Assembly: GCA_910575075.1 (NCBI GenBank)
Contig: CAJTCY010000020.1
Location: forward strand, 35,577 to 99,576
Source: Lachnospiraceae bacterium
Lineage (GTDB): Bacteria > Bacillota > Clostridia > Lachnospirales > Lachnospiraceae
Length of the DNA stretch: 64,000 nt
Direction: 5' to 3'
Both the position numbers and the translations under genes were made by a program. Below are positions 17,401 to 25,339 of the stretch, piece by piece. The first letter of the stretch is position 1; the number at the start of each line of letters is the position of its first letter. The notes beneath the pieces are model-generated. The model had not been told where the DNA came from and ran no database searches. It was given only the letters and a program-made list of their open reading frames with translations.

Positions 17401-18645
17401 ATGGTGCAGAATAAGAAAAAAGTGTCTTTGTGGTTTGTCGTGATGGGGGCGGTGCTGTGCGCCTATGCGGGGTATCTCTTAAACGGCGCATGGGAGCCGG
17501 GAATGGAAATGAACGCTTTTCAGGAGTCCTTTAATGGTGTGTGCGCTAAGCCCTTTGCAAATTATTATAATGAAACAACCTTAAAAGCGGTAGTGATAGC
17601 CTTAATCGTCTATGCTACCGCCCTTTTAATGTATATCACAAGCCAGCGGAATTTCATGCCGGGGAAAGAGTTTGGAACGGCAAGGTTTGAATCGCCGCAG
17701 ATGGCAAACAAAATACTGGCGGACAAGGACGAGAATTTCAACCGCATTTTGAGCCAGAACGTGAAAATGTCGCTGAATTTCCGGCGACTGAAACTCAACG
17801 GGAACATCTTGATATGCGGCGGTTCCGGCGCAGGAAAGACCTTTTATGAGGTAAAGCCGAACTTGATGCAGATGCCGCATAACTGTTCCTTTATCTGTAC
17901 TGATCCAAAGGGGGAAATCTTACGGAGCTGCGGGGAGATGTTAAAAAACAACGGTTACAGCGTAAAGGTCATAAACCTTCTGGAAATGGAAAAGTCGGAC
18001 TGTTACAATCCGTTTTCCTATATCCGTGAAGAAACGGACGTGGTAAAGCTGATCACGAACCTTATCAGCAATACCACGCCAAAAGGCGCAACTCCCTCCG
18101 ATCCCTTTTGGGAAAAGGCGGAAGGGCTGTTCTTACAGGCAATCTTTTATTATGTGTGGCTGGAAGAGCCGCCTGCAAGGAGGAACTTTGAGACAGTCCT
18201 GCAGCTTTTGGGGGAAGCGGAAGTGACGGAACAGAACAAGCCTTCAAGACTGGACGTGCGCATGAAATTCCTTGAGGAAACCTCAAAGCTCGGCTCTGCA
18301 CATCCTGCGGTGAAACAGTACAACAAGTGTATGCGTGGTGCGGGCGATACCGTCCGTTCCATTATCATAAGCGCCAACTCCCGGCTTGCCTTTCTGGAAA
18401 ACAAGCAGGTGCTAAGGCTCCTGTCAAGGGATGATTTAGACCTTGCGGAACTTGGGATCGGCGTGAATGGGGACGGGGAAACAAAAACGGCGTTGTTCTG
18501 TGTAATTCCGGATTCTGACAAGTCCTACAATTTCATCATTGGAATGCTTTATACACAGATTTTTCAGGAGCTTTACTATCAGGCGGATTTCAACTGCGGC
18601 GGGCGGCTCCCGATCCATGTAACCTTCATGCTTGACGAATTTGCA
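17401..18645 (+). CDS. VirD4-like coupling protein, exon 1 (split by group II intron)
   Basis: 415 codons up to the intron. Two N-terminal membrane segments (residues about 8-27 and 55-78) precede the cytosolic motor. Walker A is ICGGSGAGKTFYE at about residues 138-150. The exon ends with the Walker B motif FMLDEFA. Without splicing, the frame continues only into VRS and stops. Joined to 21181-22173 it gives a normal 745-residue coupling ATPase reading LDEFA-NVALPDDY, which feeds the relaxase-DNA complex to the secretion channel. Conjugation of this element should therefore depend on intron splicing. Confidence 0.93.
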
Positions 18646-21180
18646 GTGCGCTCGTAAGCGGAACCCATTTGTTCCGCGCGGGCTTGTTTGTAATCTATCT
18701 TTAGCAAGATAGTAGGTTCAATGTGAGGGCTTCATTTGAAGCCTGATTCCTATCATCAACCGACTTATCCGAAAGGGAAACCCGACGGGGAGTATAGCAT
18801 GTCGGCAACGGTGCTATTCAGCCAGTTATCAGGCTGTGAACGGGCATCAAGATGAAATGTCATGTATGAGGTTAAACAGCTACACTGCTTAAATGACAGC
18901 CAGAGGGGCTTTATCGTCAGCACTGACGGAAGATAGCTATTATACGTCAGGCAGTGCAGGGTGTACGCAGAGTTTGCGAACTGCGTCTACACATCACATT
19001 CCGCACTGACCAGCCGCAATAAGCGGAAAACGGCGAACGTCATAGCCGACAACATGACACGCTTGTACAGACAAGCCTAAACGAGGATAGCCTAAACAGG
19101 AACGCTTACCATTTTAAGCTATGGCATACAGTGCCTGAATATCCTGCATGGCTACGGAGTCTCCATAGTAGTCCGAGGCGGTAATACCGTTCACATGGCG
19201 AAGGGAGACAGCTATACGACTGAAATAATTTAGGAAAGGTGTGTGAGACACTATGAGAAGTCCAAAGATTATTTTGGAGAATCTACAGAAACACTCGAAA
19301 GAGGAAAACTACAAGTACGAGAGACTGTACAGGAATCTTTATAATGGGGATTTTTATTTGCAGGCTCTCCAAAACATCTACGCCAACAAAGGTGCAATGA
19401 CACCCGGCATAGATGGGCTGACACTCGACGGTTACGGTAAAGAAAGAGTGGAGCGAATCATCCATGCGGTGAAAGACCACAGTTATAAGCCGAACCCTGT
19501 CCGCAGACAGTATATCAAAAAGAAAAACGGGAAAATGAGACCGCTTGGGATATCATCGTCAGACGACAAACTGGTGGAGGAAGTCATTAAGATGATTCTT
19601 GAAAGTATTTATGAACCGACATTCTCCAACTATTCCCACGGCTTTAGACCCGGCAGAAGCTGCCATACGGCACTCTTACAGTTACAGCAGAACTTTACAG
19701 GTGTGAAATGGTTTGTGGAGGGAGATATAAAGTCGTATTTTGATACGATAGACCACCACAGCCTTATAAATATCCTGCGCAGGCGGATTAAAGATGAAGC
19801 CTTTATTGAGCTGATTTGGAAATTCCTCAAAGCAGGGTATATGGAGAACTGGGAATATAATGCTACGTTCAGCGGCATAGCCCAGGGTTCTGGCATCAGC
19901 CCAATCTTTGCAAACATCTACCTTAATGAGTTTGACCGATTTATGGAGGGCTACAAAAAGGGATTTGATAAAGGTACGGGCAGAAAAAGGAACAATGAGT
20001 ATTCCAGAAAACAGTCATACCGCCAAAGGTGCAAAGCCAAAATCCGAAAAGAATGGGACGGCTACTCTGATACAGAAAAGCAGGAAGCGGTACGCCGACT
20101 GGCAGAGTTAAAGAGAGGGTTCCAGAAAATCCCTATGGGAGACCCAATGGACACAGGTTATAAGCGGATTCAATATGTACGGTATGCCGATGATTTTCTT
20201 ATTGGCGTAATCGGAAGCAAAGAGGACGCTGAAAAGATAAAGTCCGATATTGGGAGGTTCTTTGAGGAAACGCTGAAACTGGAATTGTCTGTGGAAAAGA
20301 CGCTCATCACGAACAGTGACGACAAAGCGAGGTTTCTCGGCTATGACGTTACGGTATGCAACGACAGTGCGCTGAAAAAAGCCAAAGGAAAAGGGACTGT
20401 TAAAGCCTACACCGGCAAAATCAAGCTGTACCTGCCAAAAGAGAAATGGGTGGGGAAACTGTTAGGATACGGTGTGCTGAAAATCGTGTCAAGGGCAGGG
20501 GAAAAAGAAGTCTGGAAGCCGTTACAGCGGAACGACTATATTTTTCTGCCAGTGCATGAAATGGTACGGAAGTACAATGCGCAGATTCGGGGGATTTACA
20601 ATTACTACCGACTTGCGAGTAATGTCTCCGTATTAAATAAGTTCCATTATGTCATGGAATACAGCCTATACAAGACCGTTGCGGCAAAATACCGTATCAC
20701 GATGACAAAAGCAAAGCTCAAATATACCAAAAACAAAGAATTTAAAGTGCCGTACAAAACACAGAAAGGTACAAAGTATGCAGTCCTCTACAATGAGGGA
20801 TTCCGCAGGGTGAAATATGCCCTTGGAAGTTATGCAGACATCATACCCGAATATGAGCAGATGAACAAGCCCAAAGAACTGTTTTTCAGATATAAGGCGA
20901 ATGTCTGCGAAATGTGCGGCGCATATGTGCCAGCGGTTAAGGTATATCAGGTAAAAAGTATGAGCGACCTTGATGTTAATACGGAATGGGGAGCGATTAT
21001 GAACAAGAAGAAAAGAAAAACGCTTGTAGTGTGTGGAGACTGCTATGACAGAATCCATAAATAAATGTAGAGGATGTATAGTGGGGAGCCGTATACATCG
21101 AGAGGTGTACGTGCGGTTCCGGGGCGAGGGTTCGGAAACCTGCTGTCGTGAGACAGTAAGGCGCCGGATTCTTAGCCTAC
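18646..21180 (+). mobile_element. Group II intron inside the coupling-protein gene
   Basis: The 2535-nt element begins with GTGCG, the group II 5' consensus, and ends in CTAC (AY end). The domain V hairpin GAGCCGTATAC-ATCGAGAG-GTGTACGTGCGGTTC lies at about 21084-21118, followed by a domain VI stem. EBS1 candidate TGCGAA (18975-18980) sits in the loop of a stem (GTGTACGCAG/CTGCGTCTACAC) and pairs with the last six exon bases TTTGCA, one pair being G-U. EBS2 candidate CGTCAG (18945-18950) pairs with exon TTGACG, also with one wobble. Removing it restores the host frame exactly. Domains I-III occupy 18646-19252 and the reverse transcriptase lies in domain IV. Confidence 0.95.
19253..21064 (+). 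CDS. ltrA: Intron-encoded reverse transcriptase/maturase (LtrA-like)
   Basis: A 603-residue multifunctional intron protein. RT blocks are in order: TPGIDGLTLDGYG, IKKKNGKMRPLGI, YSHGFRPGRSCHTAL, VEGDIKSYFDTIDH, GIAQGSGISPIFANIYLNEF and the catalytic YADD at about residue 310. A maturase (domain X) region follows around residues 440-540. The C-terminus keeps paired cysteines (CEMCG and CGDC) and DRIH of an HNH endonuclease, but the usual His-His of the first strand reads VYQV. It may therefore have lost endonuclease activity while remaining able to splice and reverse transcribe. Confidence 0.95.
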   Translation: MRSPKIILENLQKHSKEENYKYERLYRNLYNGDFYLQALQNIYANKGAMTPGIDGLTLDGYGKERVERIIHAVKDHSYKPNPVRRQYIKKKNGKMRPLGISSSDDKLVEEVIKMILESIYEPTFSNYSHGFRPGRSCHTALLQLQQNFTGVKWFVEGDIKSYFDTIDHHSLINILRRRIKDEAFIELIWKFLKAGYMENWEYNATFSGIAQGSGISPIFANIYLNEFDRFMEGYKKGFDKGTGRKRNNEYSRKQSYRQRCKAKIRKEWDGYSDTEKQEAVRRLAELKRGFQKIPMGDPMDTGYKRIQYVRYADDFLIGVIGSKEDAEKIKSDIGRFFEETLKLELSVEKTLITNSDDKARFLGYDVTVCNDSALKKAKGKGTVKAYTGKIKLYLPKEKWVGKLLGYGVLKIVSRAGEKEVWKPLQRNDYIFLPVHEMVRKYNAQIRGIYNYYRLASNVSVLNKFHYVMEYSLYKTVAAKYRITMTKAKLKYTKNKEFKVPYKTQKGTKYAVLYNEGFRRVKYALGSYADIIPEYEQMNKPKELFFRYKANVCEMCGAYVPAVKVYQVKSMSDLDVNTEWGAIMNKKKRKTLVVCGDCYDRIHK

Positions 21181-22173
21181 AACGTCGCACTGCCGGATGA
21201 TTACTGTTCCCTCTTATCAACCATGAGGTCCAGGGAGATTTCCAGTATCATCATTATCCAGAATTTTGCCCAGTTAAAGGCGCTTTTCAAAGATACTTGG
21301 GAAACGATACCCGGCAACTGCGACACGTTCATCTATCTCGGCGGCAATGAGCAGAGTACGCACAAATATGTCTCGGAACTGCTTGGTAAAGGCACGATTG
21401 ACAAGAAATCAAGTGGTGAGACAAAGGGCAGGCAGGGAAGTTCCTCACGCAATTACGACGTGCTTGGCAGGGAGCTTTTCACACCGGATGAAGTGCGGAA
21501 ACTTGACAACAAGAAATGCATTATCTTTATCCGTGGCTTTGATCCGATTATGGACAGCAAGTTTATACCATTCGGGCATCCGGCATTTGACCAGACCGCC
21601 GATGGGAAAGGGAAGCCATATGTCCATGTTCCGGGAGGAAGCGGGGACGTACAGGGGCAGCTTTACCAACTGCTGACACCGAAGGCGCTTTCCTATTATG
21701 AAGGGCTGAAAGAGAAAGGCGAAAATGTCTACATTGACAAGATAGACTATAAGGATTTTGAACTTCTCACGGATGCAGGAATGAAGAAGCGTTTCATCAG
21801 CATGGAGGAACAGGAAGAGAAAGAGCGGTTAGGCAGGGAACAGGACAATGAACTCATGTATGCACAGGAGGATGAACCGGAACAGGAGAGTGGACCGACA
21901 CGGGAGGAAGTACAGCCGGAGCAGAAACAGGAAACAAAAGAGACTGTACCCAAACAGGAAGCCGGAGGGCGCAGGCTGGAGGGCGAAGATACCATTATGA
22001 ACCGTATGGCGCAATGGAAGTATTCCAAAGAGCAGAAAGACGAGCTGCACAAGATGATTGCACTCGGTATGCCCACAAAGACCATACTGGCGGTATTCTA
22101 CCCGGAAACGGATGTCATAAAGATGCGTGAGATCAGAAAGACGTTCCAGACAGTGCGCCGCTCAGCAAATTAG
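21181..22173 (+). CDS. VirD4-like coupling protein, exon 2
   Basis: 330 codons from the intron 3' end. They continue the motor domain: NVALPDDYCSLLSTMRSREI, then SIIIIQNFAQLKALF, and FIYLGGNEQSTHKYVSELLG, all standard in TcpA/VirD4-type ATPases after Walker B. From about residue 225 of the exon the sequence becomes acidic and Gln/Glu-rich. A short C-terminal helical domain (MNRMAQWKYSKEQKDELHKM) follows. An internal ATG at 21223 could start a truncated protein, but it lacks a ribosome site and most of the motor. Confidence 0.93.
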   Translation, partial: NVALPDDYCSLLSTMRSREISSIIIIQNFAQLKALFKDTWETIPGNCDTFIYLGGNEQSTHKYVSELLGKGTIDKKSSGETKGRQGSSSRNYDVLGRELFTPDEVRKLDNKKCIIFIRGFDPIMDSKFIPFGHPAFDQTADGKGKPYVHVPGGSGDVQGQLYQLLTPKALSYYEGLKEKGENVYIDKIDYKDFELLTDAGMKKRFISMEEQEEKERLGREQDNELMYAQEDEPEQESGPTREEVQPEQKQETKETVPKQEAGGRRLEGEDTIMNRMAQWKYSKEQKDELHKMIALGMPTKTILAVFYPETDVIKMREIRKTFQTVRRSAN

Positions 22174-22215
22174 GGGGCAGTTCCTGACGGAAAGGTGGTG
22201 GTTAAAGCAGCAACG

Positions 22216-22259
22216 CATCGGGGAAAGCCCGATGAAACAGTATTCCGGGCAAAAGCCCG
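22216..22259 (+). promoter_or_regulatory. Two tandem GC-rich hairpins before the pilin-like gene
   Basis: CATCGGG-GAAAG-CCCGATG (22216-22234) and CGGGC-AAAA-GCCCG (22246-22259) lie in the 133-nt gap between coupling-protein exon 2 and the Maff2-like gene. No T-run follows, so they are not obvious terminators. Hairpins here may block decay or mark a processing site that raises expression of the pilin-like protein over its neighbours. Confidence 0.45.
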
Positions 22260-22306
22260 TCTTGATAGAGCAGTTAAAAACCAAAATGGAAAAGGAGATT
22301 ATTTTT

Positions 22307-22681
22307 ATGCGTAGAACAGAGATTATTTCAGAGACAACGGCAGCAGAGACAAAGGCAGGAAAGGGCAGGTTATCAAAGGCAAAGAAGGCAGTGACTGTGT
22401 TTTGCGGTGCGGCATACCTTGCAGTGGGTGCAATGCCTATGACAGCGCTTGCGGCAGGCACAGGAACAAGTGCGATCACACAGCCGCTTGACAACTTAAA
22501 GACACTCGTGATTGCAATCATCGGTGCGGTGGGCGTCATTATCCTTGCAAAGAATGTAATGGAGTTTGCACAGGCTTACCAGCAGCAGGATTCCTCAACC
22601 ATGAACTCTGCACTCAAGGGAATTGTAGCCGGGGTTATGATGGCGGGCATTTCCACGGTCCTTACCTTTCTCGGCTTCTAA
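22307..22681 (+). CDS. Maff2/VirB2-like small membrane pilin candidate
   Basis: A 124-residue protein started at ATG 22307 behind AAAAGGAG. Upstream in-frame ATGs would add a basic tail made from the hairpin region. A signal-like segment (residues about 26-50, ending ALAAG) is followed by two membrane helices (LVIAIIGAVGVIILAKNVM and IVAGVMMAGISTVLTFLGF) separated by a short polar loop. This is the layout of VirB2-type subunits, and Maff2 proteins hold this place in Tn1549-type transfer operons. It probably lines the mating channel. Confidence 0.8.
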   Translation: MRRTEIISETTAAETKAGKGRLSKAKKAVTVFCGAAYLAVGAMPMTALAAGTGTSAITQPLDNLKTLVIAIIGAVGVIILAKNVMEFAQAYQQQDSSTMNSALKGIVAGVMMAGISTVLTFLGF

Positions 22682-22701
22682 GAAAAAAAGGCAGCAGGGG
22701 A

Positions 22702-22717
22702 GGGCAGGACACTGCCC
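22702..22717 (+). promoter_or_regulatory. Intercistronic hairpin
   Basis: GGGCAG-GACA-CTGCCC stands between the pilin-like and VirB6-like genes, followed by only three T and then a ribosome site. It may be a partial terminator or an mRNA stabiliser that sets the ratio of the two products. Confidence 0.4.
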
Positions 22718-22747
22718 TTTCCCAGAAAGGAGAGAGGTGAGAAATAA

Positions 22748-23590
22748 GTGGATATTTTCAAGTTAGGGGACAAGATACTGGACCTTTTGCAGATGGTGTT
22801 CGGGTTTTGGAACAATCAGGTAAGCCTTGTATTTGCCCTGTTGGGGCAGTCCCCGGTAAATTTTAAGGGCGGAGGTCCGTGGGCAATGGTGGAAAGCGTG
22901 GAACCGATCTTCGTGGCAGTGGGTTCCTCACTTGTGGTGCTGTTCTTCGTGATAGGGTTCTGTGCGGAGAGCGTGGACGTGCGTGAGGAAATGCGCTTTG
23001 AGGTAATCCTGCGTATGCTGATAAGGCTCGGAATTTCGGAATGGCTCGTGGCAAACAATGTCACTATCATGAAGGCATTTTTCAGCACAATCGGGAACCT
23101 TGTGAACGCACTGTCGGCGGGCGGCTACACCACGCTTACCATTGACAGCACACAGGCACAGGTCATAAAGGATTTAGGGTTTGGTGAGGGGCTTATCATG
23201 CTGATACTGGCAGCACTGTTAAGTGTCATTGTCATTATCTGTGGCTTTTTTATGATATACACAGTGTATTTCCGGTTTTTGAAAATCATGATTATCGTTC
23301 CAATCGGCTCCATTGCCTTTTCCACACTGGCAGGCAACCGGAACGTAGCGAATACGGCAAGCACTTATGCCAAATATTTCTTATCCGTGGTGTTTGAAGC
23401 GGTCACAATGGCACTGGCAATCATGCTGTGCAATGCCTTCATCAGTGCGGGGCTTCCGTCCTTTACGGGCAGTTACTCGGACTGGGCAAAAACGCTCATT
23501 TACCTGTGTGAGATGACCTTTACGATTGCCCTTACCGTGGGGAGCGTGAAAGGGGCGCAGTCGCTTACCAGCAAGGCATTAGGATTATAG
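22748..23590 (+). CDS. VirB6/TrbL-like polytopic membrane protein
   Basis: A 280-residue protein with a GTG start behind AAAGGAGAGAGG. It has five to six membrane segments, for example around IFVAVGSSLVVLFFVIGF, LIMLILAALLSVIVIICGFF, FLKIMIIVPIGSIAFSTL and AVTMALAIMLCNAFI. The N-terminal hydrophilic part precedes them. Position between the pilin-like and PrgI genes and the helix pattern fit the VirB6-like channel component of Gram-positive type IV secretion. Confidence 0.8.
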   Translation: MDIFKLGDKILDLLQMVFGFWNNQVSLVFALLGQSPVNFKGGGPWAMVESVEPIFVAVGSSLVVLFFVIGFCAESVDVREEMRFEVILRMLIRLGISEWLVANNVTIMKAFFSTIGNLVNALSAGGYTTLTIDSTQAQVIKDLGFGEGLIMLILAALLSVIVIICGFFMIYTVYFRFLKIMIIVPIGSIAFSTLAGNRNVANTASTYAKYFLSVVFEAVTMALAIMLCNAFISAGLPSFTGSYSDWAKTLIYLCEMTFTIALTVGSVKGAQSLTSKALGL

Positions 23591-23599
23591 GAGGGCTGT

Positions 23600-24676
23600 A
23601 TGGAAATAAGACCATTGACAAAGGCAGAACAGAAATACGCTTACAAGCAGAGTATGCAGATCCGGGGGCAGACAGGAAGCATCGGAATTTTGCAGGGCGG
23701 ATATGGGGCAGGCAATGAATTTCATTCCGATTTCCATGAATTAAACAGTCAGTGGAAAACGGATGAATTTGAGGCGGAGTTACAGGAAGTCCTGTGTTCT
23801 GGCGAAAACAGTGTTTTAAAAAATCTGGATACCATGCGGGAATTTACGCTGCTGCATCCCCAAAATGGATTTCCGGGGACGGAGTACGGTTTCCGTGTGG
23901 AAACGGAAAAGTACGCATACCTTGTACGCTGTAATCCTGAAAAAGACAGTGGCAATGTTGAAATCCACTGTTATGTGAAAGAATGGCTGGATCACCATAT
24001 CAGTAAAGCAGAAAAGGGTATCCGGTTTATCAACAGCAGGTATGATGAGCTGTTCCGTATCGAAGATGGAGAGAAGATCAAAATCAAGTATTCAGACGGT
24101 GAGGAACAGGAGCGCATCTGCCGCTATATTGACGAATGTCATACGGAAGTCGATAACCATCTGTATCATATCTGCCAGTTTGCAGAAATCATGGAACGGA
24201 ACGGCTCGGAATATGCACCAGCAGAACCGGAAACAGGACAGACGGAGGAAAAAGAACAGGAGCAGGAAGAGAAAACGGAGGGGGCGCTGGAACTGAAAAC
24301 CCAGTTTGGGACTACGGAGAATGTAACGCTGACAGTCAACACCTATGTGGATAGCAACAGCCTTTATGTGGGAATGACAACAGCGGATGACGGGTTCCCG
24401 GAACCTTACGGCGATGTGACGGTCAACCTGCTTGTTCCCGTCCCTTCCTACTGTGCCTTTGTGGATACCAATAACATGCCGGAACTTGAGGGGTTCCTTG
24501 TGAAAAACAAGATTGCGGAGTTTACGGGAATAGAACAGAGGAGCGGCTATTGCAGTTATCCTCTTTATCTGTTTGATGCGGAAAAGATGCGTGGACTCTG
24601 CCCTGATGGAATGGCAGCATATGAGCAGGCAAACGGACTGGATAAGAAACAGGTCAAGAAGGAAATGAGCAGATAA
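23600..24676 (+). CDS. DUF4313-like domain protein in the transfer operon
   Basis: A 358-residue soluble protein. The N-terminal 200 residues contain MEIRPLTKAEQKYAYKQSMQ and GFRVETEKYAYLVRCNPEKD and are not recognised. A Glu-rich linker (EEKEQEQEEKTEG) leads to a C-terminal domain of about 120 residues resembling DUF4313. Its marks are LTVNTYVDSNSLYVGM, PYGDVTVNLLVPV, CAFVDTNNMPELEGFL and SGYCSYPLYLFDAEKM. DUF4313 occurs on conjugative elements but has no known activity. It sits between VirB6-like and PrgI genes. Confidence 0.65.
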   Translation: MEIRPLTKAEQKYAYKQSMQIRGQTGSIGILQGGYGAGNEFHSDFHELNSQWKTDEFEAELQEVLCSGENSVLKNLDTMREFTLLHPQNGFPGTEYGFRVETEKYAYLVRCNPEKDSGNVEIHCYVKEWLDHHISKAEKGIRFINSRYDELFRIEDGEKIKIKYSDGEEQERICRYIDECHTEVDNHLYHICQFAEIMERNGSEYAPAEPETGQTEEKEQEQEEKTEGALELKTQFGTTENVTLTVNTYVDSNSLYVGMTTADDGFPEPYGDVTVNLLVPVPSYCAFVDTNNMPELEGFLVKNKIAEFTGIEQRSGYCSYPLYLFDAEKMRGLCPDGMAAYEQANGLDKKQVKKEMSR

Positions 24677-24699
24677 GGACAGACAGGAGGTGTTCAGGA

Positions 24700-25098
24700 T
24701 TGGTAATTGAAATCAACAAGGATATTGACCGTTACAAGGAATCCGTTGTCATGGGGCTGACGGCAAAGCAGCTTATCTTCTCCGTGGCGTCGGTTGCAGC
24801 GGGCGGCGGGATTGTCCTGCTGTTATACCGCTATATCGGTCTTACTCCCAGTGTGTATGTGGCAATTCCTGTTGCCGCACCGATAGCGCTTGGAGGGTTC
24901 TATTCATTCAACGGGATGGGGTTCTATGAGTATATGGGAAGAAAGATGCGTATGCTCTTTGCCAACCGCCCGCTTGCTTATGTCTCCACTGAAGGGGAGG
25001 AAGCAATCCGTGAGATACGCATGGAAGAGGAAGCGGGGAAAAAGACGGATAAAAAGAAAGACAGCGGGAAAAAGAAAACCAGCAAAACAAAGCATTAA
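24700..25098 (+). CDS. PrgI family (VirB3-like) membrane protein
   Basis: A 132-residue protein with a TTG start behind ACAGGAGGTG. The PrgI pattern is clear: a short N-terminus (IEINKDIDRYKESVVMGLTA), two membrane helices (LIFSVASVAAGGGIVLLLY and YVAIPVAAPIALGGFYSF) and the block GMGFYEYMGRKMRML. A Lys-rich tail follows. PrgI/VirB3-like proteins tether the VirB4 ATPase, encoded next but one, to the membrane. Confidence 0.9.
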   Translation: MVIEINKDIDRYKESVVMGLTAKQLIFSVASVAAGGGIVLLLYRYIGLTPSVYVAIPVAAPIALGGFYSFNGMGFYEYMGRKMRMLFANRPLAYVSTEGEEAIREIRMEEEAGKKTDKKKDSGKKKTSKTKH

Positions 25099-25130
25099 GG
25101 AACGCATAAAAAGGAAAGGAGGACAGGCAC

Positions 25131-25217
25131 ATGAAAAAGAGAACAGGGAAAATCGTGGCTGTTGTTGCAGCCATCACAGCGGCAGTCGGCGTGATCGTGT
25201 ATAAAGTAAGACACTAG
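25131..25217 (+). CDS. 28-residue single-span membrane peptide
   Basis: ATG 25131 follows AAAGGAGGACAGGC, a strong ribosome site. The product has a basic start (MKKRTGKI), one hydrophobic helix (VAVVAAITAAVGVIVY) and a basic end (KVRH). It lies between prgI-like and virB4-like genes. Size and context suggest a real small protein of the transfer apparatus. No family is recognised. Confidence 0.55.
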   Translation: MKKRTGKIVAVVAAITAAVGVIVYKVRH

Positions 25218-25282
25218 GAAAAATCAGGGAGCAACAATAATGGAATAACTGACCTTTATCGGTCGGAAAGTTCTGGTATCAT

Positions 25283-25322
25283 GCAGCCGGGACTTCTCCG
25301 GCTGCAATGCCTTTTATGGCAT
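25283..25322 (+). promoter_or_regulatory. Hairpins before the VirB4-like gene
   Basis: GCAGCCGG-GACTTCT-CCGGCTGC (25283-25305) is followed by AATGCCTTTT and a second arm pair ATGCC/GGCAT. It looks like an attenuator or weak terminator in the 122-nt gap upstream of virB4. The next ribosome site starts right after it. Confidence 0.45.
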
Positions 25323-25339
25323 AGAAAGGGAGGTCAGAT

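Noticed and set aside
18646..18657. Premature stop in the coupling protein as a disabling mutation
   Set aside because: The stop lies 4 codons inside a group II intron with intact ends and domain V, so splicing explains it.
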